DNA from: an uncultured Luminiphilus sp.
GTDB lineage: Bacteria; Pseudomonadota; Gammaproteobacteria; Pseudomonadales; Halieaceae
Direction of reading: 5' to 3'
Length of the DNA stretch: 64,000 nt
NCBI GenBank assembly: GCA_938084055.1
Contig: CALKDK010000006.1
Location: forward strand, 114,454-178,453
Position 1 is the stretch's first letter. Every line of letters starts with the position of its first letter. The translations under genes were made by a program, and so were the position numbers. Below the pieces are notes generated by a model. That model saw only the letters and a list, made by a program, of their open reading frames with translations. It was not told the origin of the DNA and searched no databases. Positions 8,624-17,094 of this stretch are shown one piece after another.

Positions 8624-9649
8624 ATGATAAGTGCGCACTATGCGCGACTGGTGCATCGAGAATTTTCCACCCGTAAACTGGATGAGAAAAAGCTGTTTGC
8701 CGGCTGTAGCATTGATGCAGACGCGCTCTGGCAAATAAGCAAACTGGATCCTGAGGATTTTCTGCAGCTTCTCGAGAACGCCCGCCATATGTTGGGCGAT
8801 GTGCCCCTCGGAACACTCATCTCCAGTCGCAACCGTCTGGCGACCCTCGGCATGATGGGCGCAGCTATGATGTCAGCGCCCACACTGGGTGACGGTGTGC
8901 AGGCCATGTCCAGCTATTCGACGCTGGAAGCTGACTACCTGCACTTCCAGTTATCGGCGGGGCAATACACAACCCGAATTACCCTCGAGACTGAGCGGGA
9001 TCTCGGCGACTTCCTGTTGCTGCACACTGAGACCGTCTTTGTGCTGCTGCAGGATTACCTGCTTGATCTGGTGGGCAACGCGCCCGGGCATATCAATTTC
9101 AAAGTCGCCCTCAGGGCACCAACCCCCAGCGCATTCCTCGCGACGGTGTTGCAGGGGCCCCTCAGCTTCGACAGCCGCTTCACGGGGCTTGAATTCCCAA
9201 CCGAATGGCTGACGATCCGGTCACCCTACAGCAACCCCGAGGTGTGGCAGCTGTCCCGACGCCACTTGGGCGAGCAACTACAGATCGCTTCGGTGCCTGG
9301 GGATAAGCCGTTTACCCGTCATTTACGCAGCGTGCTGCAGGCCAGGCGAGCGCCCCTGCCAGATATCAAAGACATTGCCGAGTCCCTGCACCTGTCCCCC
9401 AGAACCTTGAGTCGGCGCCTCATGGAGGAGCAAACCACCTTTCGGGAGCTTAAATTACAGGCAGTCCACAGGTATGCGAAAGGCATGCTGCTGGAGAACG
9501 CCAGTGTGGAGGCCGTCGCCGCAGAGCTCGGCTACGAAAATGCTGCCAACTTCCGACGCTCGTTCCGGGCCCTGAACCAGTGCTCGCCCAAGGAGTGGGT
9601 CTCGCTGTATCACGCCGGGGAAGTGGAGCTCAGTCGGGTCGGGCTTTGA
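8624..9649 (+). CDS. AraC-family transcriptional regulator
   Basis: The ATG giving MISAHYARLVHREF yields a 341-residue protein of the length and layout of AraC regulators with an Arabinose_bd-type N-terminal effector domain. The C-terminal 90 residues hold the two helix-turn-helix units (DIAESLHLSPRTLSRRLMEE and VEAVAAELGYENAANFRRSF), followed by the FRALNQCSPKEWV finish. The frame is open far upstream of this ATG, but those codons overlap the desaturase on the other strand and look non-coding. The gene is divergent from the desaturase/ferredoxin/CYP153 set, and related regulators often control alkane or lipid oxidation genes. Its 3' end overlaps the convergent SDR gene by 20 bases. Confidence 0.9.
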   Translation: MISAHYARLVHREFSTRKLDEKKLFAGCSIDADALWQISKLDPEDFLQLLENARHMLGDVPLGTLISSRNRLATLGMMGAAMMSAPTLGDGVQAMSSYSTLEADYLHFQLSAGQYTTRITLETERDLGDFLLLHTETVFVLLQDYLLDLVGNAPGHINFKVALRAPTPSAFLATVLQGPLSFDSRFTGLEFPTEWLTIRSPYSNPEVWQLSRRHLGEQLQIASVPGDKPFTRHLRSVLQARRAPLPDIKDIAESLHLSPRTLSRRLMEEQTTFRELKLQAVHRYAKGMLLENASVEAVAAELGYENAANFRRSFRALNQCSPKEWVSLYHAGEVELSRVGL

Positions 9650-10406
9650 TGCGAAACAGTCGCCGGGTCCAAACCGACTGGAATAAAGGATCCAGCCAGC
9701 GGTACAGACGCCCTGAAACCACCACGGGTTTGCCCGCCTGGACGCCCCGGATACCCTCCCTGACGACCACGTCAGCACCGTACCAAAGCCACTTTGGCAT
9801 GGCCGATTTCATCTCACCCAGCCCAGCGGTTTCATGGAAATCGGTGTGTGTGAAGCCCGGACAGAGGGCGGCCACATGCACTCCCTGCCCTGCAACAGTG
9901 AGATTGAGTTCCTCGCTCAGCGCCACAAGGTAGGTTTTACTGGGCCCGTAATTACACCCACCTGAGCGGGCGATCCGTCCGGCCACAGAGGCAACGTTGA
10001 TCACTCGCCCAAATCCCCGGTCGGCCATTGCGGGCACGAAGCGATGGCAGAGCTCCGCAATCGACAACATCATCAGTTGGAAAAAGTCCCTCTGTGCCTG
10101 CCAGTCCCGGTCCGTGAGCAAGTCAGGACCGGCAACACCGGCATTGTTGATCAGCCAGTCGATTTGCAGCCCTTCCCCGCGACAAAAGCTCTCAAGAGCA
10201 GCAGGTGTGTCCGGGTCCACGAGATCAGCCGCACAGATCCTGACCTGCACATCAAATTCATCGCGTAGCGCGCTGGCAAAACTTGATAAAAGCGCCTCCC
10301 GTCGCGCCACCAGCAGCAGATCCCAGCCCGCTCCTGCCAGCTGCCGGGCGAATTCTGCACCGAGACCGGCAGACGCTCCTGTGATTAACGCATAACCTTG
10401 TTTCAT
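9630..10406 (-). CDS. Short-chain dehydrogenase/reductase (SDR)
   Basis: A classical SDR of 258 residues. It has the TGASAGLG nucleotide-binding loop (residues 9-16), NNAG (87-90), catalytic Ser140 and the YxxxK pair at Tyr153/Lys157 (YGPSK). The PG motif follows in CPGFTHTDFHE. The start is the ATG giving MKQGYALITGAS; earlier in-frame codons precede the fold. It probably oxidises an alcohol or reduces a ketone with NAD(P)(H), substrate unknown. It is 26 bases downstream of the GST-like gene on the same strand and likely co-transcribed with it. Confidence 0.9.
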   Translation of the reverse strand: MKQGYALITGASAGLGAEFARQLAGAGWDLLLVARREALLSSFASALRDEFDVQVRICAADLVDPDTPAALESFCRGEGLQIDWLINNAGVAGPDLLTDRDWQAQRDFFQLMMLSIAELCHRFVPAMADRGFGRVINVASVAGRIARSGGCNYGPSKTYLVALSEELNLTVAGQGVHVAALCPGFTHTDFHETAGLGEMKSAMPKWLWYGADVVVREGIRGVQAGKPVVVSGRLYRWLDPLFQSVWTRRLFRIKARPD

Positions 10407-10432
10407 GACGCGATCCTGTCTTTTGCACAATC

Positions 10433-11362
10433 CTACGCGGGCTGCAGAGCATAGCCCTGCCGCGGGAAATGCACGTGCAGCAGATTGAAAGCCTGGGTTT
10501 GCCGTCCAAGGATAAATCGCTCAGGCGTCACTGCTACCAATTCCCCGAGAACCGGGTCCTGACCGTAGTCGTCGGGGCCAACCCTCACCTGCTGGTGCAG
10601 TTGGACATGACTCTCGCTCGGGGGTAAAGCACGGGGTTCCGCAGCGGCGGCTATTTCGAATGCCTTATCGGGAGGCAGTTCAGTCCGTGCGCCATGACCC
10701 GGTAGCAGCATTGCGTTATACCAGCGGTGGAGGTGCTCCAGCGATGCCGGCAATGCTCCACCCATCAAGTCCATTTTGAACTTGACCGGATGTATGGCAG
10801 CAAAGTCAGCATAACCAACCTGGTCCCCCGAGAGAAAAGGTGTTGCAGCCAACTCGCCATCCAATTCTCCAAAAAAACCCTCCACAACAGCCCGCGCCCG
10901 CTTGCCCGAGGGCGGCTGTATCGTCGCCTTTTTCATCATGCCCGATCGATCCTTGAAAAATCGGTAGGTTTGCCTGAAACCAAATTTTGCCAGTAACGCC
11001 CCCAGTATTTTCAGGGGAGGCTCACTGGTGATAATCGAGAAAAAGACGTCACCCTGCGCACGAGACACCAGGTCAAGTCGCTCGGCGGCCACCGCATCGG
11101 GGCGCAGTCCGGCCTGATCCGTAACCCGCGCAATCTCGAGGGCGATCAGTGCGGTATCGCAAAATATGTCAGCGCCTCGTTGTACCACCGGAATCCGCCG
11201 GTAGCCTCCGGTGAGTGGATCGAGATTCGGCCGGGGTGGCATCGGTGGTGACAGTACTGAGCACCAGGCAAGGCCCGTGTGCCCAAACATCAGGCGAATT
11301 TTCTCCGCGTAGGGAGATTCCTCGTAGTGGTGCAGTATCCAATCAACGCTTGAGTCAGTCAT
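10433..11362 (-). CDS. Glutathione S-transferase-like protein
   Basis: A 309-residue protein whose first 80 residues form a GST thioredoxin-fold domain: WILHHYEESPYAEKIRLMFGHTG, then the cis-proline region YRRIPVVQRGADIFCDTALIA. An all-helical domain follows, including LSGDQVGYADFAAIHPVKF. It is longer than ordinary GSTs (about 210) because of an additional C-terminal extension rich in charged residues and prolines (about 245-309). No catalytic role can be assigned with certainty. It sits between the DUF3429 and SDR genes, all on the minus strand with short gaps. Confidence 0.8.
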   Translation of the reverse strand: MTDSSVDWILHHYEESPYAEKIRLMFGHTGLAWCSVLSPPMPPRPNLDPLTGGYRRIPVVQRGADIFCDTALIALEIARVTDQAGLRPDAVAAERLDLVSRAQGDVFFSIITSEPPLKILGALLAKFGFRQTYRFFKDRSGMMKKATIQPPSGKRARAVVEGFFGELDGELAATPFLSGDQVGYADFAAIHPVKFKMDLMGGALPASLEHLHRWYNAMLLPGHGARTELPPDKAFEIAAAAEPRALPPSESHVQLHQQVRVGPDDYGQDPVLGELVAVTPERFILGRQTQAFNLLHVHFPRQGYALQPA

Positions 11363-11405
11363 CCATACCCCCTCTAATTTGCCCGGTACTTATAAATGGC
11401 TTCGC

Positions 11406-11840
11406 CTAACCCGCTGAGCTTTGCATACCCAAGTAGAGAAGATGGGCCACAACGACGCCCAGCGTCAGCTGCATGCGCAGTGCAGAATACCAGTCTCGCT
11501 GCTCTGCGGTACGCCGCTCGTACCAAAGTAGCGCGATGTAACCCAACATTAGCAGCAGCGCAGCGAGGACGACCTGCGCGGTCAATAAGCTGACAACTGC
11601 GAAAACAACCACGCCGTTGCTGACCACCAGACGCCAGATTTGCTGGTCCGGTGGAAGACTTCGGGCGTGCCCCCAGACCGCACCCGACAGGAAGCAGAGA
11701 ATAGCCAGGGAGTAAATGACAAAGCCCTGGGTAGAAAGGGCTCTGGGATAATCCTGTAGCAAGACCAGTCCGGCAAGAAACAGGTAAAAGGGAAACAACC
11801 CGGCAAACCCGAGGCAGCGGGTGATCAGCTTGGATTGCAT
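11406..11840 (-). CDS. DUF3429 family membrane protein
   Basis: A 144-residue protein with four or five hydrophobic helices. It matches what I recall of the DUF3429 family, with an N-terminal LGFAGLFPFYLFLAGL, then the conserved SLAILCFLSGAVWGHA in the second helix pair, then LMLGYIALLWYERR. No function is known for the family. It overlaps the 3' end of the DUF3833 gene by 16 bases and precedes the GST-like and SDR genes, so the four probably form one operon. Confidence 0.75.
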   Translation of the reverse strand: MQSKLITRCLGFAGLFPFYLFLAGLVLLQDYPRALSTQGFVIYSLAILCFLSGAVWGHARSLPPDQQIWRLVVSNGVVVFAVVSLLTAQVVLAALLLMLGYIALLWYERRTAEQRDWYSALRMQLTLGVVVAHLLYLGMQSSAG

Positions 11841-12451
11841 TCAATCGTTCTGTCAGGGTGTCTGATGATAGTAAGCAGGATTTCGCCCACCCCCAAACCA
11901 AACTTGCTCAACCTGGACTGATTGATCAGTACCCGGTCATTGACGAGGTACATCCGATCGTCAATGTGGACATCGACGGGCCCATCCTCGAGCTCAATGC
12001 GCAGGGTGTAGTCCAGGAAGAATGCGCTGCCCTGCCAGCCGGCAGTGCCCTGACCCACCACGTCACCCGCAGTTGCCACATAGGTCGCGCCTCCTGTGGG
12101 CTCAAGGGTCCACACCCGCCGCTGCGTTTCTCCATCATTAAAAACAAAGGACTCGTCCAGCGTCCCCACCCCATCCTGCCAGCACGCCTCGATATCGGCG
12201 TTGAAATGACGCGCCGCGCCGCCACGCCAATCTTTAATAACGCCATGAGCGGTCAAAAATCCGCTGAAAAACGTATCTGGGCGCATTTCCGGCTCCGCAA
12301 TGCGATGCTCCTGGAGTCCAGTCGCTCCGCAGGCAAAGAGACATAGGGTCGGCAACAAGGCCAGGCAATTGCGGGAAAAAAAACCCCGGCCGCGTGGGCC
12401 GGGGAAGAAAAACCATCTGGGGGAAGATGGCCTGAAACTTTTGCAAGACAT
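11825..12451 (-). CDS. DUF3833 family lipoprotein
   Basis: The mature part resembles DUF3833 proteins: PDTFFSGFLTAHGVIKDWRGG, a central beta-rich stretch with YVATAGDVVGQGTAGW, and NDRVLINQSRLSKFGLGVGEI near the end. A lipobox (LCLFAC) falls at residue 41 when the ATG start is used, which makes an unusually long signal sequence. That 5' part of the frame (MSCKSFRPSSPRWFFF onward) runs straight through two terminator-like hairpins, so the true start may lie further in, although no ATG or GTG is available between them and the lipobox. Function unknown; probably outer-membrane attached. Confidence 0.7.
   Translation of the reverse strand: MSCKSFRPSSPRWFFFPGPRGRGFFSRNCLALLPTLCLFACGATGLQEHRIAEPEMRPDTFFSGFLTAHGVIKDWRGGAARHFNADIEACWQDGVGTLDESFVFNDGETQRRVWTLEPTGGATYVATAGDVVGQGTAGWQGSAFFLDYTLRIELEDGPVDVHIDDRMYLVNDRVLINQSRLSKFGLGVGEILLTIIRHPDRTIECNPS
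12376..12404 (-). terminator. Strong rho-independent terminator, second of a pair
   Basis: On the minus strand an 8-bp GC-only stem (CCCCGGCC with GGCCGGGG, 5-base loop) is followed by eight T residues, a textbook intrinsic terminator. It points toward the DUF3833 gene and would end a transcript arriving from the right, although no recognisable minus-strand gene lies there. It falls inside the 5' end of the annotated DUF3833 frame. Confidence 0.75.
12405..12430 (-). terminator. Rho-independent terminator-like hairpin, first of a pair
   Basis: Read on the minus strand, CCATCT and AGATGG pair across a six-base loop and are followed at once by TTTTTCTT. The stem is only 6 bp, but the U-tract is good. 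It lies just upstream of a second, stronger hairpin in the same orientation. Confidence 0.5.
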
Positions 12452-13102
12452 ACTGGGACCGAGCCTTTGGTCGTTCCGTTGCGGGTAGTACGACCCTCTT
12501 TCGGGGCCGGATCACCCGAAATCTGAACAAAAACCAGCGGTGCCGCCCGCAGCGGCGCACGCTGCGCCCCCGGACGTTGCGCCCTCTACAAAGAGGGGCC
12601 TCTACGACACGGCAACAACCCCATAAGTGACGCATTTCCTGAACCGGCAGTGCGGCCAGAACCTCGGTTTGCCCGCAGCTCGGGAAATAAAATGCCGCTT
12701 CTGGATAACACCGAGCTCGGCGCTACAACAGCAACAAAGTGTTTGCCAAATCCACTTTTTTTAACCATAGGCAATAGTTTAGTCCGCTACATCCAGATCT
12801 TGTCGAGGTTCTTCTTGCCGTTTATTTCCGTGGCGATTTTCCTTAGAACCAAACAATCATCGACAGCTTGTCGGAGGTTTGTTTTGATACCAGGGTGCAC
12901 CTTTTTGATCTTATTCCCAAAGGGCATCCCAACCGGTACCCGGCACTCCTTGCTGGACGCTACCCGGCACGGGAGAGAACCCTACCGCGAAGAGCGAGTT
13001 CCCGCGCTCACTCTCGGGCACATCCAAACTGCACTCATCACACCGCTGCCGCACAGCCGCGTGGCAGCGTCTACACGGTTTATTTATGTTGGAGATTGAA
13101 CG
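12452..13102. other. Gene-free region between DUF3833 and rmf, with possible minus-strand RNA
   Basis: About 650 bases with no protein-coding frame I can support. On the minus strand the part between roughly 12431 and 12650 can form several hairpins (for example CCCTCT/AGAGGG and GCAGCG/CGCTGC) and ends in the terminator pair, which would suit a small structured RNA. It lacks the landmarks of RNase P RNA, tmRNA, SRP RNA or 6S RNA as far as I can recognise them. The part next to rmf must contain that gene's promoter and a leader. Confidence 0.3.
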
Positions 13103-13306
13103 ATGCGTCGACCCAAGCGTGACATGGTCAAGCGAGCCTACGAACGTGGCTATCAATTTGGATTATCCGGCCGCTCTCGGGAGAGCTGCCCCCATGGCCA
13201 TGGCCCTCATCAGTTAAGCTGGTTACAGGGCTGGCGCGAAGGTCGTATTGACCAATGGAATGGCATCAATGGCGTCACTGGATGCCACAAACTTTCGGGC
13301 TTCTGA
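13103..13306 (+). CDS. rmf: Ribosome modulation factor
   Basis: A 67-residue basic protein clearly homologous to RMF, which dimerises 70S ribosomes into inactive 100S particles in stationary phase. Conserved features are the start MRRPKRDMVKRAYERGYQ, then GLSGRSRESCP, then the SWLQGWREGR block. The E. coli protein has 55 residues; this one has about twelve extra at the C-terminus (after WREGRIDQW). Usual control is growth-phase and stringent-response linked; nothing decisive is visible upstream. It lies alone between a structured intergenic region and the MoxR operon. Confidence 0.93.
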   Translation: MRRPKRDMVKRAYERGYQFGLSGRSRESCPHGHGPHQLSWLQGWREGRIDQWNGINGVTGCHKLSGF

Positions 13307-13736
13307 CACGGGTCAGCACTCCCGCTAAACCGGACTCCGAATGGGTGTGTAACGCAGGCCAAACAGGCCAGCGCCTCCTGGTCTGTGCCACCAGGGGCTG
13401 AGCACAGCCCCGGGGAGCCGGGTATCGGGACGTGGATCCTTCCCAGGAACCTCCCTGTGCCGCTGCCTGGCCTGCGATCCCCGCCAGAACATAGCACCCT
13501 GCACTGACCCAATCCTCGACCATGGGCCGCTGTGGTGCCGTCAGGGCGGAGTGAGCCGCGACGTAGCTGAGTAGGCACCACCGCACGGATCATGCCAGCC
13601 GGGGTCGCTCCACCCGCGGGAGCCAGCGAAATCTTCGCCTTTACGGAAGGGTCCAGCCCTCCCCGCGAACTCGGGGCACTTGTTTTTGTCCAAGCTGGAC
13701 CCATATCCTGCACATCCCCGACGAAGAGAACCGCCT
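13307..13736. other. Intergenic region with a hairpin, downstream of rmf
   Basis: About 430 bases without a supported gene. A perfect 7-bp GC-rich stem (GGGGCTG/CAGCCCC, loop AGCA) lies at 13394-13411, but no T-run follows, so it is at best an RNA 3'-end stabiliser for rmf. The distal half must hold the promoter of the MoxR operon; it contains long reverse-strand frames that look like chance in GC-rich DNA. Confidence 0.4.
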
Positions 13737-14693
13737 GTGACCAACACACCCCTGCAAGATCTAGAGCAATGGCTGGCCGGTCAAATTATTGGCCAGGAAG
13801 ATCTCATCCATAAACTTCTGATCGCGCTCCTCGCGGATGGACACCTACTCGTTGAGGGCGCCCCGGGACTGGCGAAAACACGGGCGATTAAACAAATGTC
13901 TGAGGGGGTGGAGGGCAGTTTCCATCGCGTTCAGTTCACACCCGACCTGTTGCCGGGGGACGTTACAGGTACCGATATTTTCCGGCCCCAGCAGGGTAAT
14001 TTTGAATTCCAGCAGGGACCCATCTTCAATAATCTGATACTGGCCGACGAGATCAATCGCGCCCCAGCCAAAGTCCAATCCGCCCTGCTGGAAGCCATGG
14101 CTGAACGCCAGGTGAGTGTGGGAACACGCACCTATCCGCTACCCGAGATGTTCCTGGTTATGGCCACCCAGAACCCTATCGAACAGGAGGGAACCTACCC
14201 TCTCCCCGAAGCACAGCTGGATCGATTTTTAATGCAGGTAAACGTGTCTTACCCAGACGCAGAGGCCGAAACGCGCATCCTCAAGCTGGCCAGAAATGAG
14301 GCTAGCGGCAGTGTTCCGCCGACGCCAAAACGGCTGTCACAGGAGGCAGTTTTCAAAGCCCGACAAGACGTGCTCGCCCTGCATATGGCGCCTGCCGTGG
14401 AAGCCTACCTTGTGCAACTCGTTATCGGATCCCGCAACCCGGGCCGCTATGACCCCGAACTGGCTGACTGGCTGGAATTTGGCGCGAGCCCACGGGCCAC
14501 CATCGCCCTCGATCGCTGCGCCCGAGCCAACGCCTATCTGCTAGGAAGGGATTACGTCAGCCCCGACGACGTCCAGGCGGTTGTTATGGATTGCCTCAAA
14601 CACCGCCTGATCCTGTCTTTTGAAGCAGAGGCCTCGGGTGTCACGCGCAGTCAGGTCATCAACCGTCTGGTCGAGACGGTTCCTGTGGGCTGA
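13737..14693 (+). CDS. MoxR-family AAA+ ATPase
   Basis: A 318-residue MoxR ATPase starting at a GTG with GAAGAGAA upstream (MTNTPLQDLEQW). Walker A is EGAPGLAKT (40-48), Walker B is LILADEIN (100-106), and sensor-1 is VMATQNPIEQEGTYPLPEAQLDRF. MoxR proteins act with von Willebrand A proteins as chaperone-like pairs that insert metals or mature protein complexes, often in the envelope. It is the first gene of the six-gene DUF58/VWA operon; the next start is two bases after its stop codon. An upstream in-frame ATG is less likely because it lacks a ribosome-binding site. Confidence 0.93.
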   Translation: MTNTPLQDLEQWLAGQIIGQEDLIHKLLIALLADGHLLVEGAPGLAKTRAIKQMSEGVEGSFHRVQFTPDLLPGDVTGTDIFRPQQGNFEFQQGPIFNNLILADEINRAPAKVQSALLEAMAERQVSVGTRTYPLPEMFLVMATQNPIEQEGTYPLPEAQLDRFLMQVNVSYPDAEAETRILKLARNEASGSVPPTPKRLSQEAVFKARQDVLALHMAPAVEAYLVQLVIGSRNPGRYDPELADWLEFGASPRATIALDRCARANAYLLGRDYVSPDDVQAVVMDCLKHRLILSFEAEASGVTRSQVINRLVETVPVG

Positions 14694-14695
14694 CT

Positions 14696-15619
14696 GTGAA
14701 GGCGTTGCTAGAGCAAACACCCCAGGGTGCGAAAATCGAGCGCAGCGCCCTGATTGCAACCCGCTTTTCCGCACGCTTTCTCGACGTCACGAAGGTCAAC
14801 CGCGCTCTGGCGCATTTGGCCGGAGCCAAACGCTCCCATCGCAGGGGACGCGGGGTTGAATTCGATGAAGTCAGGCAATACACAGCGGGGGATGACGTCC
14901 GGGCTATTGACTGGCGGGTTACAGCCCGGTCAGGCGAACCCCACACCAAGCTGTTCCACGAAGAGCGGGAACGCCCGGTGCTGGTGTCGGTAGACCTCAG
15001 GAGTCCCATGTATTTCGGTTCCCGAAACTGCTTCAAATCGGTGTTAGCCGCACATACGGCCAGCCTGCTGCTGTGGTCCGCGCTGGACAGGGGTGAGCGC
15101 GTGGGGGGTATGGTTGTGCGGGGCGACTCAGCGAAGGATACCCGCCCGGCTCGATCGAGACACACCGTGCTCTCCGTGATTGGCGAGATGGCCCGGGCTA
15201 GCGAGAGCGAGCGAGACGCGAAATCCCTGCCATTGGCCGAGCAACTGACGCAAATCCAGCGGATTGCACGGCCCGGGAGCACCCTCTTTCTCATCAGCGA
15301 CTTTCATGACGGACTGGATCCGGAAGTACTCCAGACACTGCGTCGCCTTGTGCAGCACGTGCAGGTCACGGGGATCATGATAAACGACCCGCTGGAACAA
15401 GAACTGCCTGCTGCGGGTCATTACGTGGTCAGCGACGCGACCGGGCGGAGCAGCCTGGACACCGGCAACAGGAAACTGGCGTCCCGCTACCGCGAGGACT
15501 TTGAACAGCATGACCGGGAGCTGCGCAACGCCTACCAGAGCCTACGCATCCCCGTGATTCCAATGACAACAGCACAGGCCCCCCTGCCCGTGCTCCAGCG
15601 CTATTTTGCAGCGCGCTGA
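14696..15619 (+). CDS. DUF58 domain protein
   Basis: A 307-residue DUF58 protein starting at GTG. The signature RRGRGVEFDEVRQYTAGDDVRAIDWRVTAR lies at about residues 48-77 (two shorter motifs within it, EFDEVRQYTAGDD and RAIDW, are diagnostic), followed by a VWA-like half with LVSVDLRSPM and LFLISDF. DUF58 proteins regularly follow MoxR ATPases and are thought to be partners or clients of them. It is translationally coupled to the MoxR gene and followed nine bases later by DUF4381. Confidence 0.92.
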   Translation: MKALLEQTPQGAKIERSALIATRFSARFLDVTKVNRALAHLAGAKRSHRRGRGVEFDEVRQYTAGDDVRAIDWRVTARSGEPHTKLFHEERERPVLVSVDLRSPMYFGSRNCFKSVLAAHTASLLLWSALDRGERVGGMVVRGDSAKDTRPARSRHTVLSVIGEMARASESERDAKSLPLAEQLTQIQRIARPGSTLFLISDFHDGLDPEVLQTLRRLVQHVQVTGIMINDPLEQELPAAGHYVVSDATGRSSLDTGNRKLASRYREDFEQHDRELRNAYQSLRIPVIPMTTAQAPLPVLQRYFAAR

Positions 15620-15628
15620 GGGCTGAGC

Positions 15629-16099
15629 GTGGACCCAGCAAGCCTGCTAGAGCAATTAGCGCCACTCCGTGCACCGCAACCCGTGGGCTGGTGGCCCTTG
15701 GCGCCGGGATGGTGGCTGTTGTTGGCGCTCTCGATTGCCGGACTTATGCTCATCGCCCGTTGGGCTTGGCATAAATGGCAAGGCAACCGCTATCGACGCC
15801 TGGCGCTGCAAAATTTAGACCATCTCACTTCGTCAGGAGCGCCGACGCTTGAGCAGCTCAATGTCCTGCTGAAGGCAACCGCACTCCAGTGCTGGCCACG
15901 GGAACAGGTCGCCGCCCTCCATGGCAGGGACTGGCTGCGGCAGCTGGCAGACAGCTGTCCCGGCATTGATTCAGACTGTTTCCTGGCCCTCGAACGGGTC
16001 TACCAAGCACCCCATGAAGCCGCGCCACCCGAATTGGTCGAAGGTGCTGCCCGGTGGATTCGCCAGCACAAGGCGATGGGCATGGAGGCCAGCACGTGA
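15629..16099 (+). CDS. DUF4381 membrane protein
   Basis: A 156-residue protein with one transmembrane helix (about residues 28-46, WWLLLALSIAGLMLIARWAW). A PQPVGWWPLAPGWW lead-in, typical of DUF4381, comes before it. A soluble helical domain follows, ending in APPELVEGAARWIRQ. The family is found almost only inside MoxR/VWA operons between DUF58 and the first VWA gene, as here, and has no proven function. It starts at GTG; its stop overlaps the next gene's GTG start (GTGA). Confidence 0.85.
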   Translation: MDPASLLEQLAPLRAPQPVGWWPLAPGWWLLLALSIAGLMLIARWAWHKWQGNRYRRLALQNLDHLTSSGAPTLEQLNVLLKATALQCWPREQVAALHGRDWLRQLADSCPGIDSDCFLALERVYQAPHEAAPPELVEGAARWIRQHKAMGMEAST

Positions 16100-17094
16100 T
16101 CGAATTGGCCTACCCCTGGCTTCTCACGCTTATCCCACTGCCGGTTCTGATGCGCTTTTTTAACACGGCCACCCGCTCGGAGCAGGGTGCCATCCGGGCA
16201 CCATTCGCCGGTCGCTGGAGGGACCTTGCGGCACGATCAACCCAGGGCTTTGCGGGTCGCCCGCTGAGCCTGCTGCTTCTGGCGTTGGTGTGGCTGTGTC
16301 TTGTCCTGGCCGCATCCCGACCCCAGTGGATCGGCGACCCCATTGAGCTCCCCAATTCCGGGCGAGACCTGCTCCTGGCCATTGATCTGTCGGGCAGTAT
16401 GCAAATTGAGGACATGCAGGTTGGCAACAGCCTGGTATCGCGAATTACCGCTGTAAAAGCCATTGCCGCCGACTTCACCAGTCGACGCAGTGGCGATCGG
16501 GTGGGACTGATCCTGTTTGGTACCCGAGCCTATGTGCAGGCACCGCTCACCTTTGACATCCGAACCGTAGGCCAATTTATCGAAGAGGCCCAACTCGGTT
16601 TTGCCGGAGAGGACACGGCGATCGGCGATGCCCTGGGTCTGGCTGTCAAACGCCTGCGGGAACGTCCCGCTGATTCCCGGGTTCTGATTCTGTTAACCGA
16701 TGGGCAGGACACGGCGAGCACGGTCGATCCTATGGAAGCCGCGGCCCTCGCCTCGGAAATGGGAGTGCGTGTGTACACTATAGGCATTAGTCGACGGCTG
16801 GGGTCTGGGGCCAATACCTCTGCCGAGGTGGATGAAGCCCTGCTGACCGCCATCGCGCAATCGACGGGTGGCCAGTATTTCAGGGCACGCACCCCGCAGG
16901 AGTTACAGGGCATTTACGAAATCTTGGATGATCTGGAACCCGTTGAGCAGGACAAGACCACTTTCAGACCGGTGGAATCCCTGACCCGTATTCCAATTGC
17001 CGTTGCCTTCTGGCTGGCACTGCTGATTATCACCCTCCGCAGTTGGCCACACCTGGTATCCCTGCGCCTTGAACGGGCAAGAGACGATGCCTGA
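16096..17094 (+). CDS. batA: VWA-domain membrane protein, BatA-like
   Basis: A 332-residue membrane-anchored von Willebrand A protein. Two N-terminal helices precede the VWA domain and one helix (SLTRIPIAVAFWLALLIITL) closes it. The metal-ion-dependent adhesion site is DLSGS (97-101) with the later threonine in ILLTDGQDT. It corresponds to BatA of the Bacteroides aerotolerance operon. The start is the GTG overlapping the DUF4381 stop; codons further upstream in the frame are out of place. It overlaps the next gene by eight bases. Confidence 0.9.
   Translation: MIELAYPWLLTLIPLPVLMRFFNTATRSEQGAIRAPFAGRWRDLAARSTQGFAGRPLSLLLLALVWLCLVLAASRPQWIGDPIELPNSGRDLLLAIDLSGSMQIEDMQVGNSLVSRITAVKAIAADFTSRRSGDRVGLILFGTRAYVQAPLTFDIRTVGQFIEEAQLGFAGEDTAIGDALGLAVKRLRERPADSRVLILLTDGQDTASTVDPMEAAALASEMGVRVYTIGISRRLGSGANTSAEVDEALLTAIAQSTGGQYFRARTPQELQGIYEILDDLEPVEQDKTTFRPVESLTRIPIAVAFWLALLIITLRSWPHLVSLRLERARDDA

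Noticed and set aside
12650..13099. Plus-strand frame of about 150 codons upstream of rmf
   Set aside because: Composition is unlike neighbouring proteins, no domain is recognisable, and rmf homologues have no such gene upstream.
13210..13749. Minus-strand frame of about 180 codons behind rmf
   Set aside because: It overlaps rmf and the MoxR start, and reads like chance sequence from a GC-rich antisense strand.
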